Positions 8,692 through 18,716 of a DNA stretch of 64,000 nucleotides are shown here, one piece after another (position 1 is the stretch's first letter; every line of letters starts with the position of its first letter). The position numbers and the translations under genes were made by a program. The stretch covers positions 52,438 through 116,437 of the forward strand of contig NZ_BAUT01000006.1 in assembly GCF_000513095.1 (NCBI RefSeq), written 5' to 3'. The DNA comes from Halalkalibacter wakoensis JCM 9140. Lineage in GTDB: Bacteria > Bacillota > Bacilli > Bacillales > Bacillaceae_D. The notes beneath the pieces are model-generated. The model was given only the letters and a program-made list of their open reading frames with translations. It had not been told where the DNA came from and made no database searches.

Positions 8692-9827
8692 GTTTGCCCC
8701 TCCTCCCCAAACAAAACTTGAATTAATTCTTTCTTATCGTTTTGACATGTTCCTAAAACAACTAGACGCTCAGCAGTGTCTAGTGCCTCTTTCATCCATG
8801 GCCCTGGTTCCTTTTGATCGTCTTGTAACAGGTCACGGCCTGTTACAGCAAGCTCAGACCTATGGTGAATCGGCAAAGAATCCCACATGGCCTTTAGTTG
8901 TAATGAACTCTGCGTTTCTAGACCTAAAAGTGAACGGAGCCTTTCCACATCATACGCAACTTCTAACGAAGAATAATAAAGGTCAAGTGGCGTCCATACT
9001 TGATCGTTTCTCTTTTTAATATACGTTAGGCGAACTCGGATGTTTTTAGAAAGTTCATTGGATAAAGCAAGCCTTTTTAAGTAACCTTCATCTACATGCT
9101 CAAGGCAAAAACAAAAAGCCGTTAATGTAATAAGGTTTGATTCGTTAGACAATGAACTTAAATGACTGAGTTGTTCCAAAGAATGTTCTGTTAAGTTCAT
9201 CTGTGGAAGTGACCGGTATAGCTCCGTTTGTTGAAGTATACATAAAGCTTGATTTCTATACTCCCCTTTTAACAGTTTGACCCATTCTTTCATAATACGT
9301 TCAATGGCAACAGTATAAATGCGTTCTCTCTCTTCAACAATGGTCTCATACAGCTTTGGATCGACTGAAAAACCTAAATCACTTACAAAACGACAAACTC
9401 GTAACATTCTTAAAGGATCTTCTGTCATACGTTCATATGGAAGAGTTGATCTCAATTTCTTTGTAGCAAGATCATTTACACCGGACACGTGATCAATTAC
9501 TTTTTCATTTTGATCAAGCAGCAATCCATTTATGGTCAGATCTCTCCTCTTTACATCAGCTTCAATAGAATGACCTCGAATTGTGGTTATTTCAAATTGC
9601 TCTTTTCCCTCTCTTACAAGGATGGTCTCGTGTATATTGTTTAATTGATACGTTTTTGGAAATAAGCTTGCCACTTCTCGAGGCGTCGCAGTCGACACAA
9701 TATCAACATCTGAAATCTCTCTTTTTAATATCAAATCGCGGACTGCACCGCCCACAATATAGGCCTCGTATCCATGAAGTTGTAATGTATGTAAGATCTT
9801 TTTGGCTTTTTCCCATCCACTTACCAC
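8688..9827 (-). CDS. cca: CCA tRNA nucleotidyltransferase
   Basis: This enzyme adds or repairs the CCA end of tRNAs from CTP and ATP without a template. The 379-residue class II enzyme shows the nucleotidyltransferase head VGGAVRDLIL (residues 25-34), the catalytic carboxylates D40/D42 in SDVDIVSTATP, the RRDLTINGLL motif and the EDPLRMLRVCRFVSDLGF body segment. The start is GTG after GAGGAAGCATA. It lies between bshA (15 bases upstream) and birA (4-bp overlap). Confidence 0.96.
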   Translation of the reverse strand: MVSGWEKAKKILHTLQLHGYEAYIVGGAVRDLILKREISDVDIVSTATPREVASLFPKTYQLNNIHETILVREGKEQFEITTIRGHSIEADVKRRDLTINGLLLDQNEKVIDHVSGVNDLATKKLRSTLPYERMTEDPLRMLRVCRFVSDLGFSVDPKLYETIVEERERIYTVAIERIMKEWVKLLKGEYRNQALCILQQTELYRSLPQMNLTEHSLEQLSHLSSLSNESNLITLTAFCFCLEHVDEGYLKRLALSNELSKNIRVRLTYIKKRNDQVWTPLDLYYSSLEVAYDVERLRSLLGLETQSSLQLKAMWDSLPIHHRSELAVTGRDLLQDDQKEPGPWMKEALDTAERLVVLGTCQNDKKELIQVLFGEEGQT

Positions 9828-9842
9828 TATGCTTCCTCTTTT

Positions 9843-10979
9843 CTACAATGACTCACTAGTTAAGATTCGGTCGTATAACTCTTCATATTTTGAGACAATA
9901 ATTTGCGAGTGAAATACCTTTTTCACTCGTTCAATACCCCGAAGCGAAAAGGCTTCATAACTGGCATCATCTTGTAAGAGAGAAATAGCTTTTTCTGCTA
10001 CACAGTCGATGTCACCTATGTCACAAAGATACCCTGTTTCCCCATCAACAATGACTTCAGGAATTCCCCCTGTGTTCGTTCCTATTACTGGTACACCACA
10101 AGCCATTGCTTCTAGTGCAACTAGTCCAAAACTTTCCTTTTCACTTAAAAGTAGCATAAGGTCACTCATCGATAGTAATTCAGCAATATGTTTTTGGTTC
10201 CCTAAAAACAATACTTTGTCTTCAATATGTAATTTCTTTGTCAATTGTCTCGCAATTGCAAGCTCCGGCCCATTGCCAATTAAAAGTAATTTGGATTTGA
10301 TCGTTTCTGCTATTTTGGCAAAACTGTTTATCACATCAGGTATCCGTTTCACTGGACGGAAATTAGAAATATGAATGATGACACGCTCGTCATCCTGCAA
10401 ATGATAATGTCTTTTTAAATCAGCTACATCGAGTTTCATGTATACACGCTCATCAATGAAATTGTATACCGTTTCAATCGACTTTTCCGTTGAGACAAGC
10501 TCACGAGTTTGCTGAACTAACTTATCTGAAACAGCTGTCACAAGATCGGATTGTTCAATTCCAAATTTGATAATGTCCTTGAGTGACGGATCATACCCTA
10601 ACACTGTTATATCTGTTCCATGCAAGGTTGTTATAATTTTCACATCATGATCGACCATTTGTTTTGCTAATATGGCACAAATAGCATGCGGAACAGCATA
10701 ATGAACGTGAATAAGATCCAACTTTTGGCGTTTTACTACTTCTGCCATCTTACTAGCTAAAGTTAGGTCATAAGGAGGATATTGAAAAACAGAATATTGA
10801 TTGACTTCCACTTCATGATAATAAATGTTTGGATAAACACGATCTAGCCGAAAAGGAACGCTTGATGTAATAAAATGAACTTCATGTCCTCGTTCTGCTA
10901 ATAACTTTCCAAGTTCAGTAGCGATCACTCCTGATCCCCCAACAGTTGGATAACAACTAATCCCAATTTTCAAGCTCAT
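9843..10979 (-). CDS. bshA: Bacillithiol glycosyltransferase BshA
   Basis: BshA transfers N-acetylglucosamine from UDP-GlcNAc to L-malate, the first step of bacillithiol synthesis. I start it at [18 protein letters not shown], which follows AAGGAACGTTAAC, giving 378 residues. The GT-B fold shows the N-terminal [11 protein letters not shown] loop and the C-terminal EX7E-type segment ([21 protein letters not shown]). The bshB1 stop is one base upstream, so the first two thiol genes are coupled. Confidence 0.95.
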   Translation of the reverse strand: MSLKIGISCYPTVGGSGVIATELGKLLAERGHEVHFITSSVPFRLDRVYPNIYYHEVEVNQYSVFQYPPYDLTLASKMAEVVKRQKLDLIHVHYAVPHAICAILAKQMVDHDVKIITTLHGTDITVLGYDPSLKDIIKFGIEQSDLVTAVSDKLVQQTRELVSTEKSIETVYNFIDERVYMKLDVADLKRHYHLQDDERVIIHISNFRPVKRIPDVINSFAKIAETIKSKLLLIGNGPELAIARQLTKKLHIEDKVLFLGNQKHIAELLSMSDLMLLLSEKESFGLVALEAMACGVPVIGTNTGGIPEVIVDGETGYLCDIGDIDCVAEKAISLLQDDASYEAFSLRGIERVKKVFHSQIIVSKYEELYDRILTSESL

Positions 10980-10980
10980 G

Positions 10981-11694
10981 TTAACGTTCCTTTCCCTCAA
11001 GCATGTTCGGAATGAGTAATGGTTTTGTCGTTTTAAAACCTTCAGCAAATTTCACGCCAACCTCTTTACCGAACAATCGCTCCCTTGATTCTACAGTTGC
11101 AATGTACCCATTTGTTAAAGGGGTTTCTACTGAATCTACAGATGAAGTAAATTGACTTTCATAAGCCTCTAATGACTTCAACTTGGTATGATATTCATTA
11201 GATACATCTACAACGAAATCGGGTCGGTCATACCCGTTAATAAAGTACATATGATGTTGATTTGGACGAAATGCTGCTAACCTCTTTGCACAGTCATAAC
11301 GCTTTATTCCCGCATTAAAAGCCGCTTCTACCACAACGTTTGTGCAAGCCGAGTGGTCTGGGTGGCGGTCCACCGTATATGGAGAGAAAATAATTTTCGG
11401 TCTATATGTTCGGATTACAGAGACTACTTCTGCAAGCTCTTCTTTCGTTACATATTGTAAGCCTCGATCTGAAAGTGAAAGTTGAACTCGCTTTGAAAGG
11501 CGTAAAATTTCTCCTGCCCGTTTTGCTTCTTCTTGCCTCGTTTCAACCGTACCGTTAGAAGAATATTCCGCCATCGTCAAATCACAAATTCCTACTTTAT
11601 AGCCAAGACCCGCATACTTAGTTAAAGTTGCACCCATCCCGATTTCAACATCATCGGGATGGGCACCAAAAGCAAGAATATCTAAACTAGTCAT
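10981..11694 (-). CDS. bshB1: Bacillithiol biosynthesis deacetylase BshB1
   Basis: BshB1 removes the acetyl group from GlcNAc-malate in bacillithiol synthesis. The chosen ATG ([15 protein letters not shown]) follows AAGGACGAATACA and gives 237 residues. The zinc-binding AHPDD (11-15) and the later [13 protein letters not shown] motif are those of LmbE/PIG-L deacetylases. The gene overlaps the end of mgsA by 8 bases and abuts bshA. Confidence 0.95.
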   Translation of the reverse strand: MTSLDILAFGAHPDDVEIGMGATLTKYAGLGYKVGICDLTMAEYSSNGTVETRQEEAKRAGEILRLSKRVQLSLSDRGLQYVTKEELAEVVSVIRTYRPKIIFSPYTVDRHPDHSACTNVVVEAAFNAGIKRYDCAKRLAAFRPNQHHMYFINGYDRPDFVVDVSNEYHTKLKSLEAYESQFTSSVDSVETPLTNGYIATVESRERLFGKEVGVKFAEGFKTTKPLLIPNMLEGKER

Positions 11695-12097
11695 TGTATT
11701 CGTCCTTATCAGCTTCACGCCATGCAAAATCACCGCGCTCTAACCCTTTTATTAACACTTCAGCTGTTCCAATATTCGTTGCAAGTGGCACTTTGCGCAC
11801 ATCACATAAACGAATAAGAGCCGTTACATCTGGTTCATGAGGCTGAGCCGTTAAAGGATCCCGGAAAAATAAAATTAAATCAAATTTATTTTCAGCCACT
11901 AAAGCTCCAATTTGTTGGTCTCCACCAAGTGGTCCTGATTTAAAGCGAGTAACCGTTAGCTCAGTTGCCTCCATAATCCGCGTTCCTGTCGTACCTGTTC
12001 CAAACAATTCATGTTTCGCTAAAATATGCTCATAGGCAGTAGCGAATTGGACCATTTCCTCTTTTTTCTTGTCATGGGCAATAAGTGCGATTCTCAT
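11687..12097 (-). CDS. mgsA: Methylglyoxal synthase
   Basis: MgsA converts dihydroxyacetone phosphate to methylglyoxal, bypassing lower glycolysis. The 136-residue protein is normal length and carries [10 protein letters not shown] near the start, [22 protein letters not shown] and the catalytic-region [14 protein letters not shown]. The ATG follows GGGGGAGAAATACG. It sits between dapB and bshB1 in a dense run of genes. That run lets the bacillithiol genes, which help detoxify methylglyoxal, share transcription with its producer. Confidence 0.96.
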   Translation of the reverse strand: MRIALIAHDKKKEEMVQFATAYEHILAKHELFGTGTTGTRIMEATELTVTRFKSGPLGGDQQIGALVAENKFDLILFFRDPLTAQPHEPDVTALIRLCDVRKVPLATNIGTAEVLIKGLERGDFAWREADKDEYND

Positions 12098-12126
12098 TCG
12101 TATTTCTCCCCCTTAACGAATTGTTC

Positions 12127-12927
12127 TTACTCAATAATATGTTCTAATCCGTATACTAGCGTATCAATGCGTAGCACCGATTCAACAGCTAATTTAACAC
12201 CAGGCATAAAGGACGTTCGATTGATCGAATCATGACGAATCGTTAATGTTTGGCCGTCACCTCCAAATATTACTTCTTGATGAGCTACACGTCCAGGTAA
12301 TCTAACACTATGTATTCTCATTCCTTCAAAATCTGCCCCTCTTGCCCCTTGTAACTCTTCTTTCTCATTAGGATGGCCTTGCGTTTTTTGTTCTCTCACT
12401 TCTGAAATGAGCTGCGCCGTTTTAACAGCTGTTCCGGATGGTGCATCTAATTTCCGATCATGATGTTGCTCAATAATCTCAACATCTGGCATGTATTTGG
12501 CCGCAACTTGAGAGAATTTCATCATTAAGATGGCTCCAATCGCAAAATTCGGGGCGATGATAGCTCCAAGTCCTTTCTCTTCAGCAAGTCCTCTTAACTG
12601 CGTAATATCTTCGTCAGTAAAACCAGTTGTTCCGACAACCGGACGGACTCCGTTAGAAAAAGCAATTTCCATATGCTTTCTCCCAAAGGCCGGAGCTGTT
12701 AAATCAATTAGAACATCTACTTGATTTTCTTCAAAACAACGTTGCATATCTGTATAAATCGGAACTTCAACTTGATGAAACCCGTCAAGTTCACTCAGTT
12801 TCATGCCATCATGCTTTGAGTCAACCGTTGCCACTAGTTCAAAATCATCTGTATGAACGACCATATTTACTGCTTCTTTTCCCATATTCCCTCTAGGTCC
12901 TGCAATAACAATTCTTACTTTACTCAT
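12127..12927 (-). CDS. dapB: 4-hydroxy-tetrahydrodipicolinate reductase
   Basis: DapB reduces the DapA product with NAD(P)H on the way to diaminopimelate, lysine and spore dipicolinate. I start it at [16 protein letters not shown], after GAGGGTGTACCAA, giving 266 residues. The dinucleotide-binding GPRGNMG and the substrate motif [18 protein letters not shown] are clear. It overlaps the MazG-like gene by 8 bases and leads into mgsA. Confidence 0.96.
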   Translation of the reverse strand: MSKVRIVIAGPRGNMGKEAVNMVVHTDDFELVATVDSKHDGMKLSELDGFHQVEVPIYTDMQRCFEENQVDVLIDLTAPAFGRKHMEIAFSNGVRPVVGTTGFTDEDITQLRGLAEEKGLGAIIAPNFAIGAILMMKFSQVAAKYMPDVEIIEQHHDRKLDAPSGTAVKTAQLISEVREQKTQGHPNEKEELQGARGADFEGMRIHSVRLPGRVAHQEVIFGGDGQTLTIRHDSINRTSFMPGVKLAVESVLRIDTLVYGLEHIIE

Positions 12928-13267
12928 TTGGTACACCCTCTTCTTCTATTCTTGTCCATCGATCTTTATCTCGTGTTTCAAACTTTTCCATTACCAGATC
13001 AAAAGCTTCTTCTAAATCAATATGTAATGAGTTAGCAAAGCAGATAAGAACAAACAAAATATCGCCCATTTCTTGCTCCATTGTACGCTCTTGTTCTGTC
13101 GTTTTTTTTGGCTTTTCTCCGTAGTAATGGTTTACTTCGCGAGCAAGCTCTCCCACCTCTTCACTCATTCGAGCAAGCATTGCAAGCGGGCTAAAATAGC
13201 CTTCCTTAAATTGACTTATGTATTGATCTACTTCTTCTTGCATTCGTTTCATTGACTTATCATCCAC
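12920..13267 (-). CDS. ypjD: MazG-like nucleotide pyrophosphohydrolase (YpjD)
   Basis: This small all-alpha NTP pyrophosphohydrolase probably hydrolyses aberrant nucleotides. The MazG signature [15 protein letters not shown], with the metal-binding acidic residues, and the partner [16 protein letters not shown] are present. I place the start at a GTG after GAGGTGACACAA, giving 115 residues, close to the roughly 111 of YpjD. The longer reading frame upstream runs into the promoter. It is the first gene of the run towards birA and probably panBCD, driven by the promoter at 13356-13384. Confidence 0.88.
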   Translation of the reverse strand: MDDKSMKRMQEEVDQYISQFKEGYFSPLAMLARMSEEVGELAREVNHYYGEKPKKTTEQERTMEQEMGDILFVLICFANSLHIDLEEAFDLVMEKFETRDKDRWTRIEEEGVPNE

Positions 13268-13331
13268 TTGTGTCACCTCACACTCTCTCATGTTAGCGAA
13301 ATGTGGTTCATTTGACAAATAAAAAAATAAT

Positions 13332-13384
13332 TTGCCGTTAAATGGTAATTTTACTATAATAGACGATATTGTGTTGATCTTCAA
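13332..13384. promoter_or_regulatory. Overlapping divergent promoters for ypjC and ypjD
   Basis: On the plus strand TTGCCG (13332-13337), a 17-base spacer and TATAAT (13355-13360) face ypjC. On the minus strand TTGAAG (13379-13384), a 17-base spacer and TATTAT (13356-13361) face ypjD-dapB. The two -10 boxes occupy the same base pairs, so RNA polymerase cannot bind both promoters at once. Confidence 0.75.
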
Positions 13385-13453
13385 ACGCTCTCTCTATTTT
13401 ATAAGAGAAAGAGCATCGGATTTATAATTGTATTTTATCATATGGAGGACTAA

Positions 13454-14326
13454 ATGGCTTACAAGGTTCGTTTTAAAAATATACTTTTTATTCTATTAGG
13501 TTCGGCTATATTATCGTTTGGCCTTGTTTATTTTAATATGGAAAACAATCTAGCTGATGGCGGATTTACTGGTATTACATTAATTCTTTATTTTATGTTT
13601 TTCATCAATCCAGCCATCTCCAATTTAATTTTAAATATTCCTCTTTTTTTTATTGGTTGGAGAGTTCTAGGGAGAGTAACGTTCATTTATACAATTATTG
13701 GTACCGTTGCCGTTTCGTTTTTTTTAGAAGTTTTTCAAAGGTACCGATTTCTCTCCATTCCTTTGCATGATGATTTAACATTAGCAGCCTTATTTGCTGG
13801 TGTCTTTATCGGTGTTGGACTTGGAATAGTTTTTCGGTATGGAGGCACAACCGGAGGCGTCGATATTATTGCAAAGCTTGGGTTTAAATATCTTGGTTGG
13901 AGCATGGGGAAAACGATGTTTCTCTTTGACGCTATGGTTATTGCGACATCTCTTATTTATTTGAATTACCGCGAAGCAATGTACACTCTTTTAGCTGTTT
14001 TTGTCGCGGCAAAAGTGATTGATTTTATTCAACAAGGTGCTTATTCAGCAAAGGCTTCGCATATTATTTCTGATAAAGTTCCAGAAATAGCAGAAGCCAT
14101 TATGAAAGAGATGGACCGCGGTGCCACAATTCTGAAAGGAAAAGGAAGCTTTACAGGAAGCGACAAGGAAATCTTATACTGCGTTGTCGGGCGTAACGAA
14201 CTTATTCGTTTGAAAACATTAGTCGAACGAATTGACCCACATGCCTTTGTAACAGTAAACGATGTGCAAGATGTAATTGGAGAAGGCTTTACATTAGACG
14301 AAAACAAAAAACCGTTACAACATTAA
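13454..14326 (+). CDS. ypjC: YitT-family membrane protein YpjC
   Basis: This 290-residue integral membrane protein has about five or six hydrophobic helices in its first 200 residues, and a soluble C-terminal DUF2179-like domain (RGATILKGKGSFTG, LKTLVERIDPHAFVTVNDV). The family is widespread in Firmicutes and its function is unknown. The N-terminal GGFTGITLILY and the FRYGGTTGGVDIIAK repeat-like segment are typical. It has its own TTGCCG/TATAAT promoter and a GGAGG site, and is one of only three plus-strand genes. A shared terminator separates it from the YugP-like gene. Confidence 0.88.
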   Translation: MAYKVRFKNILFILLGSAILSFGLVYFNMENNLADGGFTGITLILYFMFFINPAISNLILNIPLFFIGWRVLGRVTFIYTIIGTVAVSFFLEVFQRYRFLSIPLHDDLTLAALFAGVFIGVGLGIVFRYGGTTGGVDIIAKLGFKYLGWSMGKTMFLFDAMVIATSLIYLNYREAMYTLLAVFVAAKVIDFIQQGAYSAKASHIISDKVPEIAEAIMKEMDRGATILKGKGSFTGSDKEILYCVVGRNELIRLKTLVERIDPHAFVTVNDVQDVIGEGFTLDENKKPLQH

Positions 14327-14356
14327 AAAGCTTGGAGCATAAGCCCCAAGCTTTTT
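14325..14356. terminator. Bidirectional terminator between ypjC and yugP-like gene
   Basis: The 11-bp perfect stem AAAAAGCTTGG / CCAAGCTTTTT has A and T runs at its ends, so it works in both directions. It overlaps the stop codons of the two convergent genes. Confidence 0.9.
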
Positions 14357-15038
14357 AATCATCACCGTTCATACCGATATACATTAGTATAAAACGAACA
14401 AGCTCTAACAGAGCAACAAGCGCACCAGCAACATATGTTAATGCTGCAGCATTTAAAACTTTACGAGTATCGCGCTCTTCATCATTGCGGATCACTCCCG
14501 TGGAAACAATTTGTTCCATCGCCCGGCTTGAAGCATTGAATTCTACTGGTAAAGTTACCAATTGGAACAGAACAGCTGCTGCCATTGCAAAAATACCTAG
14601 TAGAAGAAGACCTTGGAGACTCATTAAGATACCAGCTATAATGAGAAAGAACGACGCATTTGATCCGAAACTAGCAACGGGAACAAGAGCATGACGGAAT
14701 CGAAGAAAAGCATAATCTTCTGCATCTTGCATCGCATGACCAACTTCATGGGCAGCAACTGCAGCGCCAGCAACAGATGTACCATAGTAGTTGTCCGTAG
14801 AAAGACGAACGACTTTCGAACGAGGATCGTAATGATCTGTTAATGTTCCACGAGTTTCTTCCACTCGAACATCGTACAATCCGTTATCATCCAAAATTTT
14901 TCTTGCTACTTGTGCACCAGTTAGGCCAGAAGATGCGTGAACTTGAGAATATTTTTTGTAAGCACCTTTCACTCTCATCTGTGCCCAAATCGGAATGATG
15001 AGGAGAAGGATAAAATAAACGATAAACGCCATTGACAT
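14355..15038 (-). CDS. YugP-like zinc-dependent membrane peptidase
   Basis: This 227-residue membrane protein has an N-terminal anchor, the zinc-protease motif HEVGH in AAVAAHEVGHAMQDAEDYAF, and further hydrophobic helices after it, with an EFNASSRAME segment that probably supplies the third zinc ligand. It matches the DUF2268/YugP-type neutral peptidase group. The substrate is unknown. I start it at ATG (MSMAFIVYF) after AGAGGTGATACATTCA rather than at the upstream GTG, which lies in the ribosome-binding site. Confidence 0.85.
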   Translation of the reverse strand: MSMAFIVYFILLLIIPIWAQMRVKGAYKKYSQVHASSGLTGAQVARKILDDNGLYDVRVEETRGTLTDHYDPRSKVVRLSTDNYYGTSVAGAAVAAHEVGHAMQDAEDYAFLRFRHALVPVASFGSNASFFLIIAGILMSLQGLLLLGIFAMAAAVLFQLVTLPVEFNASSRAMEQIVSTGVIRNDEERDTRKVLNAAALTYVAGALVALLELVRFILMYIGMNGDD

Positions 15039-15159
15039 TGAATGTATCACCTCTGTTGTAAGTTCTTACTAACATTTTAAATTAGAACATCAAACAAAGT
15101 CAAACAAAAACCCTATCAAAGCAGTGGTTTCACATAGTTCTCACAAAATTGTCACACGA

Positions 15160-15948
15160 TTATTCCTTCACTCGTACCTTCTGCTTTTCCGCTTTGTATT
15201 TACGGTACCCCACATACGAAAGCGACATCGTGATCATTCCACCAATTGTAAACATAACCCACCACAACGAAGGATCAGCAGCATCTTCTTTTACTCGCTG
15301 ATAAAGATTTCCCCATTCGCTCTCCATCAATTCAATATGCGAGATGACTTTATCTTGATCCACTGACTCTGATCTCATGCGTTCTAAAAACGTCACTTGC
15401 GAATCAATTTTTTGCAATTGCTGTGGCTCAAGATTTATAAAGAGCGCTGGCCTAATCATCTCATAATGACGCAAAAATTCATTAAATCGATGTTGATAAG
15501 CTTGATTCTCACCATCTGAATACGCTTCTTTCATAGATGCAAGTGCATTCATTACAGATTTTTCTGTTTGCAACCAGAGTGGATGATGTTCGCTAGAGAG
15601 GGCGTCAACAGCTAAACGAAACGCTGTTACTTTATAAACTCGTTGATCCACTGCCATATCTATAGCTGTAACAGCATCAACTGCACTTTCAAAGGACCCA
15701 GTGACAGTTCGTAATGAAGTCATCGTTACGCCTTCTTCCTGAAAATCAATATCTAAAAACGATACAGAAAAATAATCCAACATTTGCTTAGCTTCATCAT
15801 AATTCTCTTGCTTCACTAACTGAAGGATTTGGTCGGATATGTGATTTAATTCTTTCCATGTATGCTGCGATGGTGTTTCATCCGCTTTCATACTAACCGG
15901 AAATATAAAAACGAGTACGGCAACCATTGCCATAATTACTTGACGCAT
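15160..15948 (-). CDS. ypjB: Sporulation protein YpjB
   Basis: The 262-residue protein has a cleavable-looking signal peptide (residues 1-22), a helical extracytoplasmic body and one C-terminal transmembrane helix (WWVMFTIGGMITMSLSYVGY) followed by a basic tail. This is the layout of YpjB, a protein of the sporulation set whose biochemical role is unclear. The start follows GAAGGAGGGACAAAC. It is directly downstream of ypjA, as in B. subtilis. Confidence 0.85.
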   Translation of the reverse strand: MRQVIMAMVAVLVFIFPVSMKADETPSQHTWKELNHISDQILQLVKQENYDEAKQMLDYFSVSFLDIDFQEEGVTMTSLRTVTGSFESAVDAVTAIDMAVDQRVYKVTAFRLAVDALSSEHHPLWLQTEKSVMNALASMKEAYSDGENQAYQHRFNEFLRHYEMIRPALFINLEPQQLQKIDSQVTFLERMRSESVDQDKVISHIELMESEWGNLYQRVKEDAADPSLWWVMFTIGGMITMSLSYVGYRKYKAEKQKVRVKE

Positions 15949-16022
15949 GTTTGTCCCTCCTTCTTCTCATAACATCCTATGAAAGGATGGACAAGAGTAG
16001 ACCAAGAAAGAGAGACAAACTG

Positions 16023-16623
16023 TTATTGAATTTCAAGAGTAAGACGATTTTTTCTTACACTCAACAAATAAACAACCGTAATGGAAAAGATACTGAGCCA
16101 AAATGTAAAATAACCGATCAGCTCGATTTCCGGCATCAATCGAGCTGATACCCATGGGTGCATCATAAATACATAGTCGATGATATCATTATGTAAAGTC
16201 CATACAGATGCTACAATTAAATGCCAAGGTTTTATTCGGTAATATGGGGCATATAAAACGGCTTGAATGGCCATACCAGCATGGGAGAAAATTAACATAT
16301 AATTGTTAAAAGTTAACGTATCTCCCGCCCAACCCCCTGCCAAGTTCATAGCTACAGCCCAAATTCCATACTTAATCAGTGTAACAGCTGCTAACGCTTC
16401 AAATAATGGCCAATTACGCCCAAATAAAAAAGCAATTAAGACAAACACAAAAAACAAAACTAGCTGTTGGACTATCTGGTACAAATAACAGGAAATGAGA
16501 CGGTGTTAATTCAAGTTGAGATTGATACCAAAGATAACCAGCTATTGTACCAGGCACGTTAATGAGCAAGAGAAGCACAATCACCCATCTTTGACCAAAG
16601 AGTGAGAGGATATGTTTTCCCAT
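16023..16623 (-). pseudogene. ypjA: YpjA, DUF1405 membrane protein, frameshifted
   Basis: Two overlapping reading frames together make one multi-helix membrane protein. The first (start 16623) gives MGKHILSLFGQRW through FLLFVPDSPTASFVF. The second continues FVLIAFLFGRNWPLFEALAAV to the stop. The switch falls at a run of six A (16449-16454, plus strand). Removing one A joins the frames into about 199 residues without a gap, close to the normal family length. As written, the first frame ends after 69 residues. Either the base is a sequencing error or the gene is broken. It is the last conserved gene before qcrC. Confidence 0.85.
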
Positions 16624-16666
16624 CGTATTTCCTACCTTCTAATAAGTGATACTTACACATTTGTAC

Positions 16667-16696
16667 AAAAAAAGCTGACTGAATCAGTCAGCTTTT
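16667..16696 (-). terminator. qcr operon terminator
   Basis: A 9-bp perfect stem AGCTGACTG / CAGTCAGCT with a 3-nt loop is followed on the minus strand by seven T residues, immediately after qcrC. Confidence 0.9.
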
Positions 16697-16699
16697 CTC

Positions 16700-17482
16700 T
16701 TATTCATCTTCAGGTTGACCGTGAGCTGCAATGTATTCAGCAAGAATTTCTAACTCTTCATCTGATCCATCAAATAATCCAGCAGGCATGGAACCAATAC
16801 CGTTAATAATAACGTCCATAACTTCTTCTGGAGTTTTCTCTGTATCTAGAAGAGATGGTCCACCCGCTCCACCAGTCATTGTATCACCATGACAACCAAT
16901 ACATGAAGCTTGTGCTGAGTAAATCGCATAACCTTCCGCATCAGTATTAATATCAGCTTCTTCTACAATCGCTCCTTGTTGAGCAGCCGCTTCCCAGTCA
17001 TGCTGGTCAACAGACTCCCAAGTTAGATAGAAAATAGAAATGAAACCTAACATCATCATACTAGATGCAATAGGGCGTCTAAATGGACGACGCTCTTTCC
17101 CAGTATCTAACCAAGGTGCTAGTAAAAGCGCACCAAAAGCAAGTCCTGGCATAACAATTGTCCCGATCACATTATAGTCACCAGAAGCATATTGATATTT
17201 TAGTAACTGATACAAGAATAAGAAGTACCAGTCAGGCAATGGAATATATCCAGCGTCAGTAGGATCAGCCATACGCTCAAGCGGTGCTGGATGAGCAACC
17301 GTGATGAGAAGGTAACCCATTAAGAATACTGCACCAACCATCCACTCTTTTAAGAGGAAGTTCGGCCAGAACGCTTCTGTTTTACCTGGATATTCCGAGT
17401 AGTCTTTAGGAATATTGGGTTTGCGATTGTTTGCCTTGACACGAGAGTCACCGACAAACTTCATCCCTTTACCACGTTCCAT
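16700..17482 (-). CDS. qcrC: Menaquinol:cytochrome c reductase cytochrome b/c subunit
   Basis: QcrC is the Bacillus-type fusion of the cytochrome b C-terminal (subunit IV-like) part with a membrane-bound cytochrome c. The 260-residue protein has three hydrophobic helices, the quinol-site-like DWYFLFLYQLLKY segment, and a covalent heme c site CIGCH (194-198) followed by methionines that can serve as the axial ligand. It is the last gene of qcrABC, 52 bases from qcrB, with a terminator just downstream. Confidence 0.97.
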   Translation of the reverse strand: MERGKGMKFVGDSRVKANNRKPNIPKDYSEYPGKTEAFWPNFLLKEWMVGAVFLMGYLLITVAHPAPLERMADPTDAGYIPLPDWYFLFLYQLLKYQYASGDYNVIGTIVMPGLAFGALLLAPWLDTGKERRPFRRPIASSMMMLGFISIFYLTWESVDQHDWEAAAQQGAIVEEADINTDAEGYAIYSAQASCIGCHGDTMTGGAGGPSLLDTEKTPEEVMDVIINGIGSMPAGLFDGSDEELEILAEYIAAHGQPEDE

Positions 17483-17534
17483 CTCGTTCCCTCCTTTTCA
17501 ATTGTCTGCTTTCAAAGCATTTGAGTCTTAAATC

Positions 17535-18206
17535 TTACAACGGTCCAGAAATACCTTGTTTACGGATCATGTAGAAGTGAGCCGCAAGTAAACCAAGCAA
17601 TGCTGCTGGTAAGAAGAATACGTGAATCGCAAAGAAACGAGCTAATGTTGCAGCACCAATGATTTCTCCACCGGCAAGCAATGTCTTTGTGAATCCACCA
17701 ACAATCGGTACACTTTCAGCAATTTGAAGTACTACCGCTGTTGCGAAGTATGCCTTCATATCCCAAGGTAATAAGTAACCCGTTACTCCTAATGCAAGCA
17801 TAACAAAGAAAATAAGGACACCAACTACCCAGTTTAATTCACGAGGCTTCTTATAAGAACCTGTAAAGAAGACACGCAATGTGTGTAAAAACATCATAAC
17901 AATAACTAAACTTGCGCCCCAGTGATGCATACCACGTACAATTACACCGAAAGCGACTTCATTTTGCAAGTAAGCTACAGATTGATAAGCGTTGACAATA
18001 TCCGGAACGTAGTACATCGTTAAAAACATTCCAGATAGAATCTGAATAACTGTAATAAAGAATGTTAACCCTCCAAAACAGTACACGAACGCAGAGAAGT
18101 GGTGAGCTGGATTAACATGCTCTGGTACTTCATGATCGGCAATATCGCGCCACATCGGCGTAATATCAAGACGCTCATCAACGTAGTCGTAAATTTTTTG
18201 AAGCAT
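17535..18206 (-). CDS. qcrB: Menaquinol:cytochrome c reductase cytochrome b subunit
   Basis: The 223-residue protein corresponds to the four-helix N-terminal half of cytochrome b, the cytochrome b6-like layout of Bacillus. Histidine pairs for two b hemes are visible (GMHHWGASLVIVMMFLHTLRVF, and AIHVFFLPAALLGLLAAH), along with the GVTGYLLPWD quinol-site loop. It sits between qcrA (15 bases upstream) and qcrC. Confidence 0.97.
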   Translation of the reverse strand: MLQKIYDYVDERLDITPMWRDIADHEVPEHVNPAHHFSAFVYCFGGLTFFITVIQILSGMFLTMYYVPDIVNAYQSVAYLQNEVAFGVIVRGMHHWGASLVIVMMFLHTLRVFFTGSYKKPRELNWVVGVLIFFVMLALGVTGYLLPWDMKAYFATAVVLQIAESVPIVGGFTKTLLAGGEIIGAATLARFFAIHVFFLPAALLGLLAAHFYMIRKQGISGPL

Positions 18207-18221
18207 CGATTACGCCCCTCC

Positions 18222-18716
18222 TTATGTTCGCTGATTAATTTGACCTAAGTATACTTTTCCATCTTCCACGACAACTTCATACACATCAAGTGGACGCTGT
18301 GGAGGTGTACCCGGAACGTTAATACCATCTCTATCAAACCTTCCGAAATGACAAGGACAATAAAATTCGTTAGGATCTTGCGTTCCATATGCAACCGTAC
18401 ATCCTAAATGCGTACATGTCGGTGATAAAGCAGTTACTGTATTATCACGAATGTAAATGAACGCTTCACGAGTCACTTCAGATTCATACCATGCATCAAC
18501 TTGGTCAAAAGAAAATCTGAACGTTTGCGGCTCGTCAGTTAATTCGTCGACATCACATACATAAACTAGGTCTGTTTCCGCACCAGCTCTTAGAGCAGGA
18601 TCAAGTGCAAATCGAGCCATTGGCATTACTGCTCCTGCTGCCATAAAGCCACCAACACCCATCAGTGTGTATGTTAAAAATTGTCTCCGTGAAACTTTGT
18701 GGTCTTTTTCACTCAC
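18222..18716 (-). CDS. qcrA: Menaquinol:cytochrome c reductase Rieske iron-sulfur subunit
   Basis: The 164-residue Rieske protein binds a [2Fe-2S] cluster through CTHLGC (101-106) and CPCHFG (120-125) and shuttles electrons from menaquinol to cytochrome c. The N-terminus carries a twin-arginine signal anchor ([16 protein letters not shown]), consistent with Tat export of the folded protein. It is the first gene of qcrABC, with a leader of about 165 nt from the promoter at 18888-18915. Confidence 0.97.
   Translation of the reverse strand: MSEKDHKVSRRQFLTYTLMGVGGFMAAGAVMPMARFALDPALRAGAETDLVYVCDVDELTDEPQTFRFSFDQVDAWYESEVTREAFIYIRDNTVTALSPTCTHLGCTVAYGTQDPNEFYCPCHFGRFDRDGINVPGTPPQRPLDVYEVVVEDGKVYLGQINQRT

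Noticed and set aside
13385..13412. Hairpin GCTCT...AGAGC in the ypjC leader
   Set aside because: It is an imperfect stem of low-complexity CT/GA repeats with no T-run and no alternative structure.
16414..16623. Separate 69-residue membrane protein at the 5' part of ypjA
   Set aside because: The frame continues smoothly into the next one after a one-base correction, so it is the ypjA N-terminus, not a gene.
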